Shown here in pieces: positions 16,848 through 26,133 of a DNA stretch of 64,000 nucleotides. Position numbers and translations under genes: made by a program. The stretch spans positions 62,001-126,000 of the forward strand of contig JBILMS010000002.1 of the NCBI GenBank assembly GCA_044375415.1. Reading direction: 5' to 3'. The notes beneath the pieces are model-generated. The model did not search any database. It was not told the DNA's origin and was given only the letters and a program-made list of their open reading frames with translations. The first letter of the stretch is position 1; each line of letters starts with the position of its first letter. Origin of the DNA: JAWXBG01 sp044375415 (GTDB lineage: Bacteria > Bacteroidota > Bacteroidia > Flavobacteriales_D > Sanyastnellaceae).

Positions 16848-19800
16848 ATGAAAAACATCATATACATATTCTTGGCGGTCTGCCTTTCGACTCCAGCTCT
16901 TGCCCAGCAAATTGTTGGAGCAGAGTACTTTTTTGATACCGATCCAGGATTAGGCAATGGAACTTCTGTGCCCTTTTCAGCAGATGATAGTTTGGAGTTC
17001 ACTGCCTCAATTCCATTGAATAATCTGGATGCCGGCTTTCATAATTTGCTCATTCGGTTTAAGAATGAATTGGGATTTTGGAGCTGTGCTGAACAACGTT
17101 CATTTTTTGCACAGCCACTTCCCATGTCTAACGAAACCATCGTTGCAGGCGAATACTTTATAGACATAGAGCCCGGAGTAGGCAATGGAATGCCACTCGA
17201 CATTTCTTCGCAAGCTGATTCCATTGAACAGAATTATGCTATCACCCTCGGAAGCTTATCTCAGGGTTTTCACCAACTCGGAATGCGTTTTAAAAATCAG
17301 TCAGGAAGTTGGTCAGCTCTGGATGCACGAAGTTTTTATGTTACTTCCATTCAGGCATTAGACAACAATATTGTTTCTGGAGAGTACTTTGTGGACGTAG
17401 AGCCAGGTGTTGGAAATGGAACTCCATTCACCGTTTCGTCTGCATCGGATTCTTTAGAGTATGATATAAGTCTTTTGCTACCCACCATGGAGTTGGGAAA
17501 TCACAACCTGTACATCCGCTACAAGAATGCCGACAACAATTGGACACTGGCAGAACCTCGACCTTTTGTGGTTTGCACCAGCTATGCGGCAGAAGCAGAT
17601 TTCACTTTCAATATAACAGATGACCTGGCATTCTTCGATGATAATTCTCAGTATGCCGATAGTCTTCTTTGGGACTTTGGCGATGGGGCGACTTCAACGC
17701 AGGTTAATGCAATTCACTTGTATGATTTGGGCGGTCAATACGATGTCACGCAGTTCAATTACAATGTTTGTGGAGACGATGCTATTACCAAAACGATAGA
17801 CATCAATGGCGCGGGCGTGTTCACTCCCAGCGTAAGCGCCAACACCAACTATGTGGTGGCAACCATTACAGGTGCTGGCTTTATAGAAGGCTCGCTTGTA
17901 AAACTTTTCAGAGAAGGAGAAGAAATACTACCTACCAATATTAATTGGAGTAGCAGTCACCACCTCACCGCCACCTTCAATTTTGTGAGTGAAACAATTG
18001 GCGACTGGAATTTGGCAGTAGAAGTACCCGGAGTTTTTTTGGATACGATATTCAACGCAATAGCACTAGAGCCGGTGGCTCCAATAAACCTCAGCACATA
18101 CATTGTTGCGCCCGCAAGACAGCTTCTCAACCGCAATCAGAAAGTGTTGGTGAATATTTCGAACGATGGAAATCAAACAGTTTTTGGACTGCAGAACTTC
18201 GTGAGTTTTACCAAACAAAATGTTTCCGTGGCCCTGCTTTCTGATCTGAAGGCACCCTCCTTTGTAGATCATTACCTGGATAGTGTAAACCGAGGCCTTG
18301 TAACGTCTTTGGATCTCTTAACACAAGATAGCGTTTATTTTGGTCACTATATTATTCCAATGCTTGGTCCGGGTGAAACGACCACGCTTATGTTTAATGT
18401 ACTTGCAACAAATGTTCAACCAATGCAAATACAAAGTGTGTTGGCTAATTCTATTTTTAGTCCCACACAAGTGAATTCCTTTATCGGTGGATTGACAAGT
18501 TTTACTCCTCAGGGTATTACCAGTTCGGCAGGAAGAACAGGTCTGGCTACCGGAGGGCTATTGAATAATTCTTTATTAACTGGATTGCTTTCAGGATTGG
18601 TAACAGGCACAAGTGGTGGATCGTCATACAATAGTCCTGGTTTTCCAAGCCCTAATTACACCGTAAGCCCTGGGCCCGGGTCCAGTGGTGGTGGTCCTCC
18701 GACTGGCTGCGTAGGTTGCGGCAATCAAGGCGGTCCGGTCAACAATGGCGGTACGGGTCCCGTAAGTGGTGGTCAGCAGGTGGCGGGAGCGATTTTTTCA
18801 CCCATCATGCCCAACGCACCGGCCAATCCTCAACAGCCCTTTGTTCCTGCGCCTGAAGATGAAGAGGTGTCTCAGGAAGCTATGGATGACATTGCTGATG
18901 CTATTGAAAAATGGTTAAATGATGATATGGGAGATGATTTGGATGGTGAGGACAGTGATGAAGAGCCCGAGGATTTAGATACTCCTGAAGGCGGAGATTG
19001 CGGACCGCTACCTTTGGGAATTGAGTGTGTACCTTTTGTTCCTATCGACTCGGATGAAGATGGAGATCCCGACAATGATGGTGACGAAGAAGATGAAGAC
19101 GACTTGAATTTTGTATCTGGTTTTGATCCCAATGCCATATATGGTCCCGCTGGCTTTACAGATGTGCACTACATTCAAAACAATAGAAGAATGGACTACA
19201 CTGTTTCCTTCGAGAACGTTGATACGGCCACTGCAAACGTGGTAGAAGTACGAGTGAACACCCTGCTTGACACTGCCAAATTCGATATCTCCACCTTCCG
19301 CTACGAGGCTTTTGGAGTGGGTGAGCAGTTGTATGCTCTTGCACCCTTTCGAAACTCTTTCGTGAGCGAAGTGGACCAATCGAGTTTTGAAAATTGCCTA
19401 CTTCGCGTAACCGGAAATGCACCGGATAGTGCAGGACTTGTGCATGTATTGTTTGAAAGCCTCAATCTGGAAACACGCGCCCTTATTGATAATCCGGATG
19501 ATGGTTTCTTACCTCCGAATGTGGATGCTCCTTTTGGTGAAGGCTATTTCGTATTTAGTGTGATGCAAAAAGAAAATCAAAGTCACCTCACGGAGTTTCC
19601 GATGGAAGCAGAGATTTTTTTCGATTTACTTGAACCCATTTCTACTGAGATATACAACAACACCATTGATGCAGAAGCACCTGAGAGCTTCATCACTGGC
19701 ACAGAAGCAACAGTAGCAGATTCTGTACTTGTGCTTTATTTCAACAAGCAAGATATGCACTCAGGAGTTGATTTTGTCGATTTCTATGCATCTGCAGATG

Positions 19801-20234
19801 GAGGGGCCTTCCAAAAAAAGGTGCGCACCAACAGTGACAGCCTCGTAGTCTATCTTGATTATGGAATTATGTACCAATTCTACACCTTGGCCACTGACTT
19901 CTGTGGGAACAAGGAATTGGCACCCGATAGCCCGGACGTTACTGTCACGTACGAAGTCGGTGTACAAGAATTACAAGATGTATCGAATATCAATGTTTAC
20001 CCAATTCCCTCTTCCGACAGATTAATGGTTGACTATACACTTTACACCAACGCTGATATTTCTGTCACAATTACTGATATCACCGGTAAGGTCGTTTTAA
20101 AAGAACACCTGAAAAATAGAAAGTCCGGTTTCAGTACTTGGGAATTGAACATTGGTTCATTGGCCAATGGAGTTTATTCCCTTCAATTTCAAGTGAACGA
20201 AAATTCTATTTCGAAACGTATTGTGAAAAATTAA
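16848..20234 (+). CDS. Large T9SS-secreted protein with three N-terminal repeats and PKD-like domain
   Basis: This 1128-residue protein has a signal peptide (MKNIIYIFLAVCLSTPALAQ). Three ~85-residue repeats follow, each built around GEYF-D-xPG-GNG, FHNLxIRFKN and a trailing SF/PF motif. A PKD-like domain (LWDFGDGATSTQVNAIHLYD) comes next, then a long beta region. A Gly/Pro/Ser-rich linker lies at about residues 600-665 and an acidic linker (DDMGDDLDGEDSDEEPEDLD) near 685-725. The end is a type A T9SS sorting domain (INVYPIPSSDRLMVDY to NGVYSLQF). It is most likely a surface adhesin or matrix protein. It lies 68 bp after the beta-helix gene in the same orientation. Confidence 0.85.
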   Translation: MKNIIYIFLAVCLSTPALAQQIVGAEYFFDTDPGLGNGTSVPFSADDSLEFTASIPLNNLDAGFHNLLIRFKNELGFWSCAEQRSFFAQPLPMSNETIVAGEYFIDIEPGVGNGMPLDISSQADSIEQNYAITLGSLSQGFHQLGMRFKNQSGSWSALDARSFYVTSIQALDNNIVSGEYFVDVEPGVGNGTPFTVSSASDSLEYDISLLLPTMELGNHNLYIRYKNADNNWTLAEPRPFVVCTSYAAEADFTFNITDDLAFFDDNSQYADSLLWDFGDGATSTQVNAIHLYDLGGQYDVTQFNYNVCGDDAITKTIDINGAGVFTPSVSANTNYVVATITGAGFIEGSLVKLFREGEEILPTNINWSSSHHLTATFNFVSETIGDWNLAVEVPGVFLDTIFNAIALEPVAPINLSTYIVAPARQLLNRNQKVLVNISNDGNQTVFGLQNFVSFTKQNVSVALLSDLKAPSFVDHYLDSVNRGLVTSLDLLTQDSVYFGHYIIPMLGPGETTTLMFNVLATNVQPMQIQSVLANSIFSPTQVNSFIGGLTSFTPQGITSSAGRTGLATGGLLNNSLLTGLLSGLVTGTSGGSSYNSPGFPSPNYTVSPGPGSSGGGPPTGCVGCGNQGGPVNNGGTGPVSGGQQVAGAIFSPIMPNAPANPQQPFVPAPEDEEVSQEAMDDIADAIEKWLNDDMGDDLDGEDSDEEPEDLDTPEGGDCGPLPLGIECVPFVPIDSDEDGDPDNDGDEEDEDDLNFVSGFDPNAIYGPAGFTDVHYIQNNRRMDYTVSFENVDTATANVVEVRVNTLLDTAKFDISTFRYEAFGVGEQLYALAPFRNSFVSEVDQSSFENCLLRVTGNAPDSAGLVHVLFESLNLETRALIDNPDDGFLPPNVDAPFGEGYFVFSVMQKENQSHLTEFPMEAEIFFDLLEPISTEIYNNTIDAEAPESFITGTEATVADSVLVLYFNKQDMHSGVDFVDFYASADGGAFQKKVRTNSDSLVVYLDYGIMYQFYTLATDFCGNKELAPDSPDVTVTYEVGVQELQDVSNINVYPIPSSDRLMVDYTLYTNADISVTITDITGKVVLKEHLKNRKSGFSTWELNIGSLANGVYSLQFQVNENSISKRIVKN

Positions 20235-20327
20235 TAATCGGATTCAAGACGAACTGTCCTCGCACATAATTTCAGAGCCAAATTCTTCGAAAGTTTTTTT
20301 TGAAAAATTCAGTATGAAAGACATTTG

Positions 20328-20789
20328 TCAATCAAATAAATACATAAAATCATAAGGAATATTGTTCTCCTCGAGCAATCGGATCAATTCCGTTTCGAAG
20401 GGTTCTTTGGTTTTTCCTGAGTGGTGTTCCCTTTGATTTTCGATGTACTTCCGCACAATCTCAATACCTCGCTCATCAACGGAAAATGCGGCATATCCGT
20501 TTTGCCAACGAAATTGTTTAAATCGTTCACCTTTTGTTTTTATCCACTTTGAGGAATGTCCCTTTACTTCTTCCATCAACTTGGCTAATGGAATGTTCTT
20601 CGACAACATACATAAAATGTGGACATGATCTCTGTATCCTCCAACGTTGAGGACTTGACAATTCAGATCATTACATATTCCTCCGAGATAGGCGAATAAT
20701 TCGGATTCGATTTCATCGTCGATGAGTTTTCGTCGATATTTCGTAGAGAATACGATGTGGACGTAATTTTTTACTAAGCTTTGGCCCAT
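20328..20789 (-). mobile_element. tnpA: IS200/IS605-type Y1 transposase (TnpA), repeat-associated
   Basis: This 153-residue single-domain HUH/Y1 transposase has the metal-binding motif HVH (H55, H57 in YRDHVHILC) and the catalytic Tyr Y115 in RKYIENQREHH. Other IS200 TnpA marks are VHIVFSTKYRR and FRWQNGYAAFSVD. Such enzymes cut and join single-stranded DNA at hairpins. Here no tnpB is present, and the gene abuts a tandem array of palindromic units (20857-21315), a layout like repeat-associated tyrosine transposases that have become tied to REP-like elements. The catalytic residues look intact, so it may be active. Confidence 0.88.
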
Positions 20790-20856
20790 GATAAATTTGA
20801 TTTTTAATGTTTCGGTTTTTTGAGATGATTCGTTAATAAATTATGCGATCTAGTAA

Positions 20857-21315
20857 ATGATGCGCTTTCAGCGCGGTTGGTGTGGGGTTCGTGATGGGAT
20901 TCGGTGTTTCTAAATAATGCGCCTTCAGCGCGGTGAAAGCGGGGATCGTTAATGGATATATTCCTAGTATATGATGCGCCTTCAGCGCGGTTGGTGTGGG
21001 GTTCGTAATAAGATCCGATGTTATTAAATAATGCGCCTTCAGCGCGGTGGATGCGGGGGATCTGTGATGGATTTGTTTCTAGCACATGATGCGCCTTCAG
21101 TGGGGTTTGTGATAGGATTCGATATTATTAAATGATGCGCCTTCAGCGCGGTTCGTGTGGGGTTCGTGATAAGATCCGATGTTATTAAATAATGCGCCTT
21201 CAGCGCGGAGGATGCGGGGGATCTCTGATGGATTTATTCCTAGTATATGATGCGCCTTCAGTGGGGTTTGTGATAGGATTCGATATTATTGAATGATGCG
21301 ACTTCATCGCGGTTA
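20857..21315. repeat. Nine-unit palindromic repeat array next to tnpA
   Basis: Nine copies of TGCGCCTTCAGCGCGG (some as TGCGCCTTCAGTGGGG or variants) start at 20861, 20918, 20975, 21032, 21090, 21136, 21193, 21251 and 21297. Spacings are 57, 57, 57, 58, 46, 57, 58 and 46 bp. The core GCGC-CTTCA-GCGC is a small hairpin. The intervening segments alternate between two related types (GGTGTGGGGTTCGTRATRRGAT and GGATGCGGGGGATCTSTGATGG), so the array grew by duplicating units of more than one repeat. Confidence 0.9.
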
Positions 21316-21404
21316 TTGAGGATTCAGATCGGTTTCTCATGAACCTATTTAGTGCGTTTTTCATTAATTACTTTTTTCCAACCTATAGATAACTCCCGCG
21401 AAAC

Positions 21405-21476
21405 GCCCTGTAAGGGCACCATCTACATCGACCTGGGCAACGCCCGGGCTGGCTATAGCGAAGCTCTAGCCAGCCC
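21405..21476. repeat. REP-like stem-loop group at the comM 3' end
   Basis: Successive inverted repeats are GCCCT-GTA-AGGGC (21405-21417), GGGC-AAC-GCCC (21435-21445) and a perfect 10-bp stem GGGCTGGCTA/TAGCCAGCCC (21446-21455 with 21467-21476). The last stem includes the comM stop codon. No T-run follows on the minus strand, so this is more REP-like than a classical terminator. Confidence 0.65.
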
Positions 21477-23004
21477 AATTCTCCCTATCCAAACTCCGAT
21501 ACTGTATCGCCTCCGCCAAATGCTCGGGCCTTATGCGATCGCTGGAATCGAGATCGGCTATTGTGCGCGCAACTTTGAGAATGCGATCATAGGCTCGGGC
21601 AGATAACTTGAGTCGATCCATGGCGGTTTTTAGTAACTGATGTCCGGACGTATCAATCTGACACAACTTCTTCAATGTTCTGCTATCCATCTGTGCGTTG
21701 CAAAAAATCCCAGTATCTTCCGTGAATCGCAGTTCTTGCACATTGCGAGCATGGATCACTCGTGAACGGATTACTGTACTCTTCTCACCGGCCCGTTGAT
21801 CCGACAACTGATCAAAACTCACCGGAGTTACTTCTATATGTATGTCGATGCGATCCAATAGAGGTCCAGAAACTTTGTTCAAATACTTCTGCACTATACC
21901 CGGACCACATACACAATCCTTTTCAGGATGATTGTAAAACCCGCATGGGCAGGGATTCATACTCGCTACCAACATAAAACTTGCGGGGTACTCGACCGAA
22001 AACTTACTTCTCGATATTGTAATCGTTCGGTCTTCCAGCGGCTGACGCATTACTTCCAATACTGTCCTCTTGAATTCAGGCAATTCATCCAAAAACAAAA
22101 CTCCATGATGTGCCAACGATATTTCTCCGGGCTGTGGAAAACTTCCTCCTCCTACCAATGCGACATCGCTGATGGTATGATGAGGCGATCGGAAAGGTCG
22201 AACCGATATCAACGAATCTTCCTTTTTCATCTTGCCTGCGACACTATGAATCTTCGTGGTTTCTAATGCTTCTTGTAAATTGAGAGGTGGTAGAATAGTA
22301 GGAAGTCTTTTGGCTAACATCGTCTTGCCCGCACCGGGCGGACCAATCAGAATGATGTTGTGTCCACCAGCCGCTGCAATTTCAAAGGCACGTTTAATAT
22401 TCTCCTGACCTTTTACATCCGAAAAATCTACGGTGTAACTATCCAATCGCTCATAAAACTCTTGACGAGTATTTACTTCAACACGTGGAATTGTTCTTTT
22501 GCCAAAGAAAAAATCGACGACCTCACAAATTTCCGAAACAGCATAGACTTCCAATTCGTTGACAATCGCGGCTTCCCTTGCGTTTTCGGCGGGAACAAAC
22601 ATGCCTTTAAATCCTTCCTTTTTTGCTTGAATGGCAATGGGCAAAACTCCTTTAATGGGTCGCACTTTCCCATCTAGAGCCAACTCGCCCATTATAATAT
22701 ATTGATCCAGGAGTTCCATCGGCATTTGTTCCGATGCCGCTAATATTCCCAAGGCCATAGGCAGATCATACGCCGATCCTTCTTTTCGGATGTCAGCAGG
22801 TGCCATGTTGATGGTTATTCCTTTAATGGGCAAGACGTAACCTGTATTGGCAAGGGCTGCTTTGATTCGTTGATGGGATTCCTTTACAGCAGTATCGGGC
22901 AAACCAACGATATTCATAGAAGCGCCTTTATCTATATTAACCTCCAGTGTAATGGTGGTGGCACTAATGCCGAAGACGGCAGAACCAAATGTTTTTACTA
23001 GCAT
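21466..23004 (-). CDS. comM: YifB/ComM family Mg-chelatase-like AAA+ ATPase
   Basis: This 512-residue protein has an N-terminal LonC-like domain (about 1-165; NIVGLPDTAVKESHQRIKAA), a central AAA+ module with Walker A GPPGAGKT, Walker B FLDELPEF and SMNPCPCGF, and the C-terminal Mg-chelatase subunit region ending QYRSLDRENWAG. ComM is a hexameric helicase that promotes branch migration when transformed DNA is integrated into the chromosome. The gene is monocistronic and its stop codon lies inside a perfect stem-loop. Length and motifs are normal for the family. Confidence 0.95.
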   Translation of the reverse strand: MLVKTFGSAVFGISATTITLEVNIDKGASMNIVGLPDTAVKESHQRIKAALANTGYVLPIKGITINMAPADIRKEGSAYDLPMALGILAASEQMPMELLDQYIIMGELALDGKVRPIKGVLPIAIQAKKEGFKGMFVPAENAREAAIVNELEVYAVSEICEVVDFFFGKRTIPRVEVNTRQEFYERLDSYTVDFSDVKGQENIKRAFEIAAAGGHNIILIGPPGAGKTMLAKRLPTILPPLNLQEALETTKIHSVAGKMKKEDSLISVRPFRSPHHTISDVALVGGGSFPQPGEISLAHHGVLFLDELPEFKRTVLEVMRQPLEDRTITISRSKFSVEYPASFMLVASMNPCPCGFYNHPEKDCVCGPGIVQKYLNKVSGPLLDRIDIHIEVTPVSFDQLSDQRAGEKSTVIRSRVIHARNVQELRFTEDTGIFCNAQMDSRTLKKLCQIDTSGHQLLKTAMDRLKLSARAYDRILKVARTIADLDSSDRIRPEHLAEAIQYRSLDRENWAG

Positions 23005-23165
23005 GTTCTTCAGTTTATTTTAAGTAGGCGACCAAAGTATACCGCAAGTCCGGATCTCACGAATTTTGCGATTTTTTCGAAAAACTATTGAAACATGATC
23101 CGGATTTTGTATTCGCACGACATGGCTTAGGGTATTAACTCGGGCCGATGTATATTTACTGATCT

Positions 23166-25487
23166 ATGACCAAAACCTCTAGAGCCGGACTACTGCTTTG
23201 CATTGCTGGATCGATCTCCTTCCTTTTAGTCATGTATTCTCACCTTCTCTTGAGCCCGAATCAGTATATGATGAGTGATACAGGAGACGCAGTCAAAAAT
23301 TACTACACATTTGCTCATTATCTAAAACACAATCATTCAACTTTCAACTTCGAAGGGATGAACTATCCCTATGGGGAGAGCATTTTTTATACCGATGGCC
23401 ATCCCGGACCGGCTCTACTTTTCAAACCACTTTTCGAGTTATTTCCGGGTCTCTCAAATTACTCCGTTGGTATATTAAACTACTTCATTCTTTTGAGTTT
23501 TGTATTTACTTGTGTTTTACTCTATCTCATTTTTCGGCGTCTCAAAATTCATTACATACTTGCTGTATGTGCCGCTTTAGCCATAGCCATACTCAGTCCC
23601 CAAACTCCTCGAATGAGCGGCCACTATGGGATTTCCTATTCTATGGCAATCCCTCTAACAATTTATCTTTTGATGCTTCTAAAAGACGGATCATCGAAAC
23701 TTCGGTACTTATTCCTATTTATTAATTTGACCTTTTGGATGTTTGTGCACGCCTACCTTGGAATGATGTGCATTCTTTTAGTCTTTCTTTTCGGTATTTG
23801 GAGTTTCCTTTTTTCAAATGGTAAATGGAAATCTAAAATTACATTTCCATCGATAGTCCTACTTACTATTCCGGTGCTTGCGTTTTTGACCTTCTATTTC
23901 ACGGTTCAAATCACAGATATACACACCGGAAGAACTGAATCTCCTTCGGGAATGTGGAATAACTACTCACACTGGCACTCCATTGTAATTCCCATCGATA
24001 AACCTTTTGGTCCCCTGGCTAAAAAGTGGGTCGATATGAATGAAGAAAAAGGAGAAGGTCGAGGTTATATTGGCTTATCAGCTCTTCTCTTTGGAATTCT
24101 TTATCTCATTTTATGTTTTTATAAAAAGAGCATTTATAAAATACCCTCAGAACTGAAGATTTTACTTTATTCCGCTTTGGGGGTTTTATGTTTGGCTATG
24201 TTCATCCCTTTTAAATGGATGGAACCCAATCTTCCTGAATTTTTAAATTCATTAAAACAATTTAGGGCTATTGGAAGATTCAGTTGGGTTTTTTATTTTG
24301 TGTTTATAGTAATTGTTGTGTACGGCATCAATCAAATAATAAAAAATTCAGATAAAAAAATCGGCCAATTTTTTGGTATCTCGATGGCAGTCGTTTTTGT
24401 AATCCTCTCCATTGTTGAGGGATTGCATGTCCATAAATATTTAAAAGGAAGTTATCTTCAAACCGCGAATCTTTTTAGTCCCCTTGTACCTGAAGAATTA
24501 AAGTTATACAAAATTGATACAAGTTCATTCCAAGCCATCATTCCTCTTCCCTACTTTCACAATGGCTCCGATCATTTTTTAAAACTCTCCGACAAAAAAG
24601 GTCATCGTTTGACTGAAGTTCTGAGTCATCATCTGGGACTCCCCATTGCTGCGGCCTATTTGACTAGACTATCAATTCCTGAAAGTCGAAATGTTATTCA
24701 ACTTTTAAGCGACAACTATTATCCCAAAGAAATTGAAAAGGATTTGAAAAATAGAAAAGATTTTCTTCTTCTTGTTACTTCATCAGAATTAAATCGAAAC
24801 GAAAAAGAATTGATTCAGCGCAGTGTTCAAATCCAACAGAATGACGACTTCACACTTTACCGTCTGCCCTATGATTCTCTATTCTTAGATTTACGTCCGT
24901 CGGCACAAGAAAAATATGTGGATGTCAAAAACCACGGAACTTTCTTCCAAAATTGTTTCGTGTCGGATACCTCTACATTTTTTTATTACAATTCATTCGA
25001 AACAGAACTATCTACAACAGCTCACTTTGGCATGGGTGCCAAGACTATTGACCCTTCAGAAAATCAACCCCTTCTGACGATTGATGCCTCAAAACTTGAC
25101 ACTACCAAAACCTACTTGTGTCGTTTTTGGCTTAAACATTTCGATAAGACAACGGGCAAGCTTACCATTAGCGGTGAGGTCAACTTCGAATACCTAAGCA
25201 ATGGAAAAGTCGTAAACCATTCACGGAAAATTCAACCTCGTGCATCATTGACCTTAGATGGCGATTGGTGTCTAGTCGAAATCCCCCTTAAACCTTCCTC
25301 CACTATTGGCTTATATCAATTGCGATATTATCTATACGCTCACCACGGTCCGGCCATTATCGACGACCTACTTTTCTTTGAAGAAAGTAATCACATTTTT
25401 CATGAGTCCACTTTAGATTCCATATCCGGTTTTCTGTACAACAGTCACTTTATTCGTCCTATTACCTCTATCAAGGAATCCTTTTAA
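23166..25487 (+). CDS. Large polytopic membrane protein, GT-C glycosyltransferase-like, unknown function
   Basis: This 773-residue protein has about ten to twelve predicted membrane spans in residues 10-425 (for example LLLCIAGSISFLLVMYSHLL, LLTIPVLAFLTFYF and VFYFVFIVIVVYGI). A soluble ~340-residue C-terminal part follows. The first loop contains MMSDTGDAVKNYY and NYPYGESIFYTDGHPG, acidic motifs like those in the first extracytoplasmic loop of GT-C lipid-linked sugar transferases. The C-terminal ~150 residues look like a carbohydrate-binding jelly roll (LTIDASKLDTTKTYLCRFWL). It may transfer or handle a surface sugar (inference). A TATATTTA element lies 7 nt upstream of the ATG. It stands alone between comM and the decayed locus. 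Confidence 0.6.
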   Translation: MTKTSRAGLLLCIAGSISFLLVMYSHLLLSPNQYMMSDTGDAVKNYYTFAHYLKHNHSTFNFEGMNYPYGESIFYTDGHPGPALLFKPLFELFPGLSNYSVGILNYFILLSFVFTCVLLYLIFRRLKIHYILAVCAALAIAILSPQTPRMSGHYGISYSMAIPLTIYLLMLLKDGSSKLRYLFLFINLTFWMFVHAYLGMMCILLVFLFGIWSFLFSNGKWKSKITFPSIVLLTIPVLAFLTFYFTVQITDIHTGRTESPSGMWNNYSHWHSIVIPIDKPFGPLAKKWVDMNEEKGEGRGYIGLSALLFGILYLILCFYKKSIYKIPSELKILLYSALGVLCLAMFIPFKWMEPNLPEFLNSLKQFRAIGRFSWVFYFVFIVIVVYGINQIIKNSDKKIGQFFGISMAVVFVILSIVEGLHVHKYLKGSYLQTANLFSPLVPEELKLYKIDTSSFQAIIPLPYFHNGSDHFLKLSDKKGHRLTEVLSHHLGLPIAAAYLTRLSIPESRNVIQLLSDNYYPKEIEKDLKNRKDFLLLVTSSELNRNEKELIQRSVQIQQNDDFTLYRLPYDSLFLDLRPSAQEKYVDVKNHGTFFQNCFVSDTSTFFYYNSFETELSTTAHFGMGAKTIDPSENQPLLTIDASKLDTTKTYLCRFWLKHFDKTTGKLTISGEVNFEYLSNGKVVNHSRKIQPRASLTLDGDWCLVEIPLKPSSTIGLYQLRYYLYAHHGPAIIDDLLFFEESNHIFHESTLDSISGFLYNSHFIRPITSIKESF

Positions 25488-25544
25488 CAGAACATCCCCC
25501 GAAATGGGAATAGCTCATCTGACAAGGGTTGCAGCACAAACGGC

Positions 25545-25552
25545 TAGATTTG
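25545..25552 (+). promoter_or_regulatory. Promoter-like element before the decayed locus
   Basis: TAGATTTG matches TAnnTTTG and equals the octamer before the intact two-component locus at 12879-12886. It stands 38 nt before the ATG of the pseudogene. Confidence 0.35.
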
Positions 25553-25590
25553 TGAGTTAACTTTTAACCAAAACGAATCAACCCAATCTC

Positions 25591-26044
25591 ATGACACAGT
25601 TACGCCTTTTGAGCGCAGTGGCCATGCTCACACTCAGCCCTAATCTATTCGCAGGAGTTTACACCGTGATTAATGCAAATCCCTCTCCAGGTGAATGCAC
25701 AACAGTAACCGCAGCTGTTCAAGCTGCTGCGCCGGAAGACACCTTGATGATCTCCTGAACTGATATCAGTTTAGGAAACGTGACAATAAATAAAGCACTC
25801 ACCATAAATGGTCCGAGATGGGTTGTTTCCGGTGGTGGAATATCTCGTATAGCCGTTTTCGGAGATATCACTTTCAGCGAATCACATGCATCCTTTATTG
25901 GAATCAGAGCTATTCGAATTAGTTCTGTTAACGCAGCCGAAACTGCACTTTCCAATACAAAAATTCAACGATGTATTATTGATACTAAAGTGGATCTAGT
26001 TCTCGAAAATTGGAGCAACTGCAGTATTGAAGGTAAGGTATTCA
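25591..26044 (+). pseudogene. Truncated beta-helix protein gene with in-frame stop
   Basis: The start codes for a good signal peptide (MTQLRLLSAVAMLTLSPNLF) followed by GVYTVINANPSPGECTTVTA and APEDTLMIS. This aligns with ATIYVVNNSNANPGQF...AVGDTLMIQ of the intact gene at 15697. An in-frame TGA at 25756-25758 interrupts it; the same frame then continues with LGNVTINKALTINGP, matching YGNVVLTKALTLIGIG. The region ends abruptly near LENWSNCSIEGK, where histidine kinase sequence begins in the same frame. About 150 of some 360 codons remain. Confidence 0.8.
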
Positions 26045-26133
26045 CTGAGTGGAATGCGGACAATTTGGATACAAAAATAAATCTCTCGATGGATATCAGA
26101 AAAAATGTATATCTGATCTTAAAGAATCGTTAG
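26045..26133 (+). pseudogene. Histidine kinase fragment (start of HATPase region)
   Basis: NLDTKINLSMDIRKNVYLIL matches the intact kinase segment SSDVQISMTARKNIYLIS at its start of the HATPase domain. It is joined in frame to the beta-helix remnant and stopped by TAG at 26131-26133. Nothing of the sensor, membrane or HisKA parts remains. Confidence 0.7.

Noticed and set aside
19008..19422. Minus-strand frames inside the 1128-residue protein gene
   Set aside because: These are shadows of a well-supported plus-strand gene, with Ser- and Lys-rich composition from the acidic linker.
20235..20327. Terminator after the 1128-residue protein gene
   Set aside because: There is a T-run near 20296 but no convincing stem before it.
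20804..21085. Minus-strand open frame encoding HRAEGALF-type peptide repeats
   Set aside because: The peptide is simply the translation of the palindromic DNA array; there is no domain or start support.
20857..21315. CRISPR-like regular repeat array
   Set aside because: The segments between repeats are themselves related in two alternating types and repeat spacing changes (57, 58, 46 bp). No cas genes are near; it is a palindromic tandem array next to a transposase.
25780..26133. Independent small gene beginning at ATG 25780
   Set aside because: The frame is continuous with the signal-peptide-bearing start at 25591 across a single TGA, and its end is kinase sequence, so it is part of a pseudogene.
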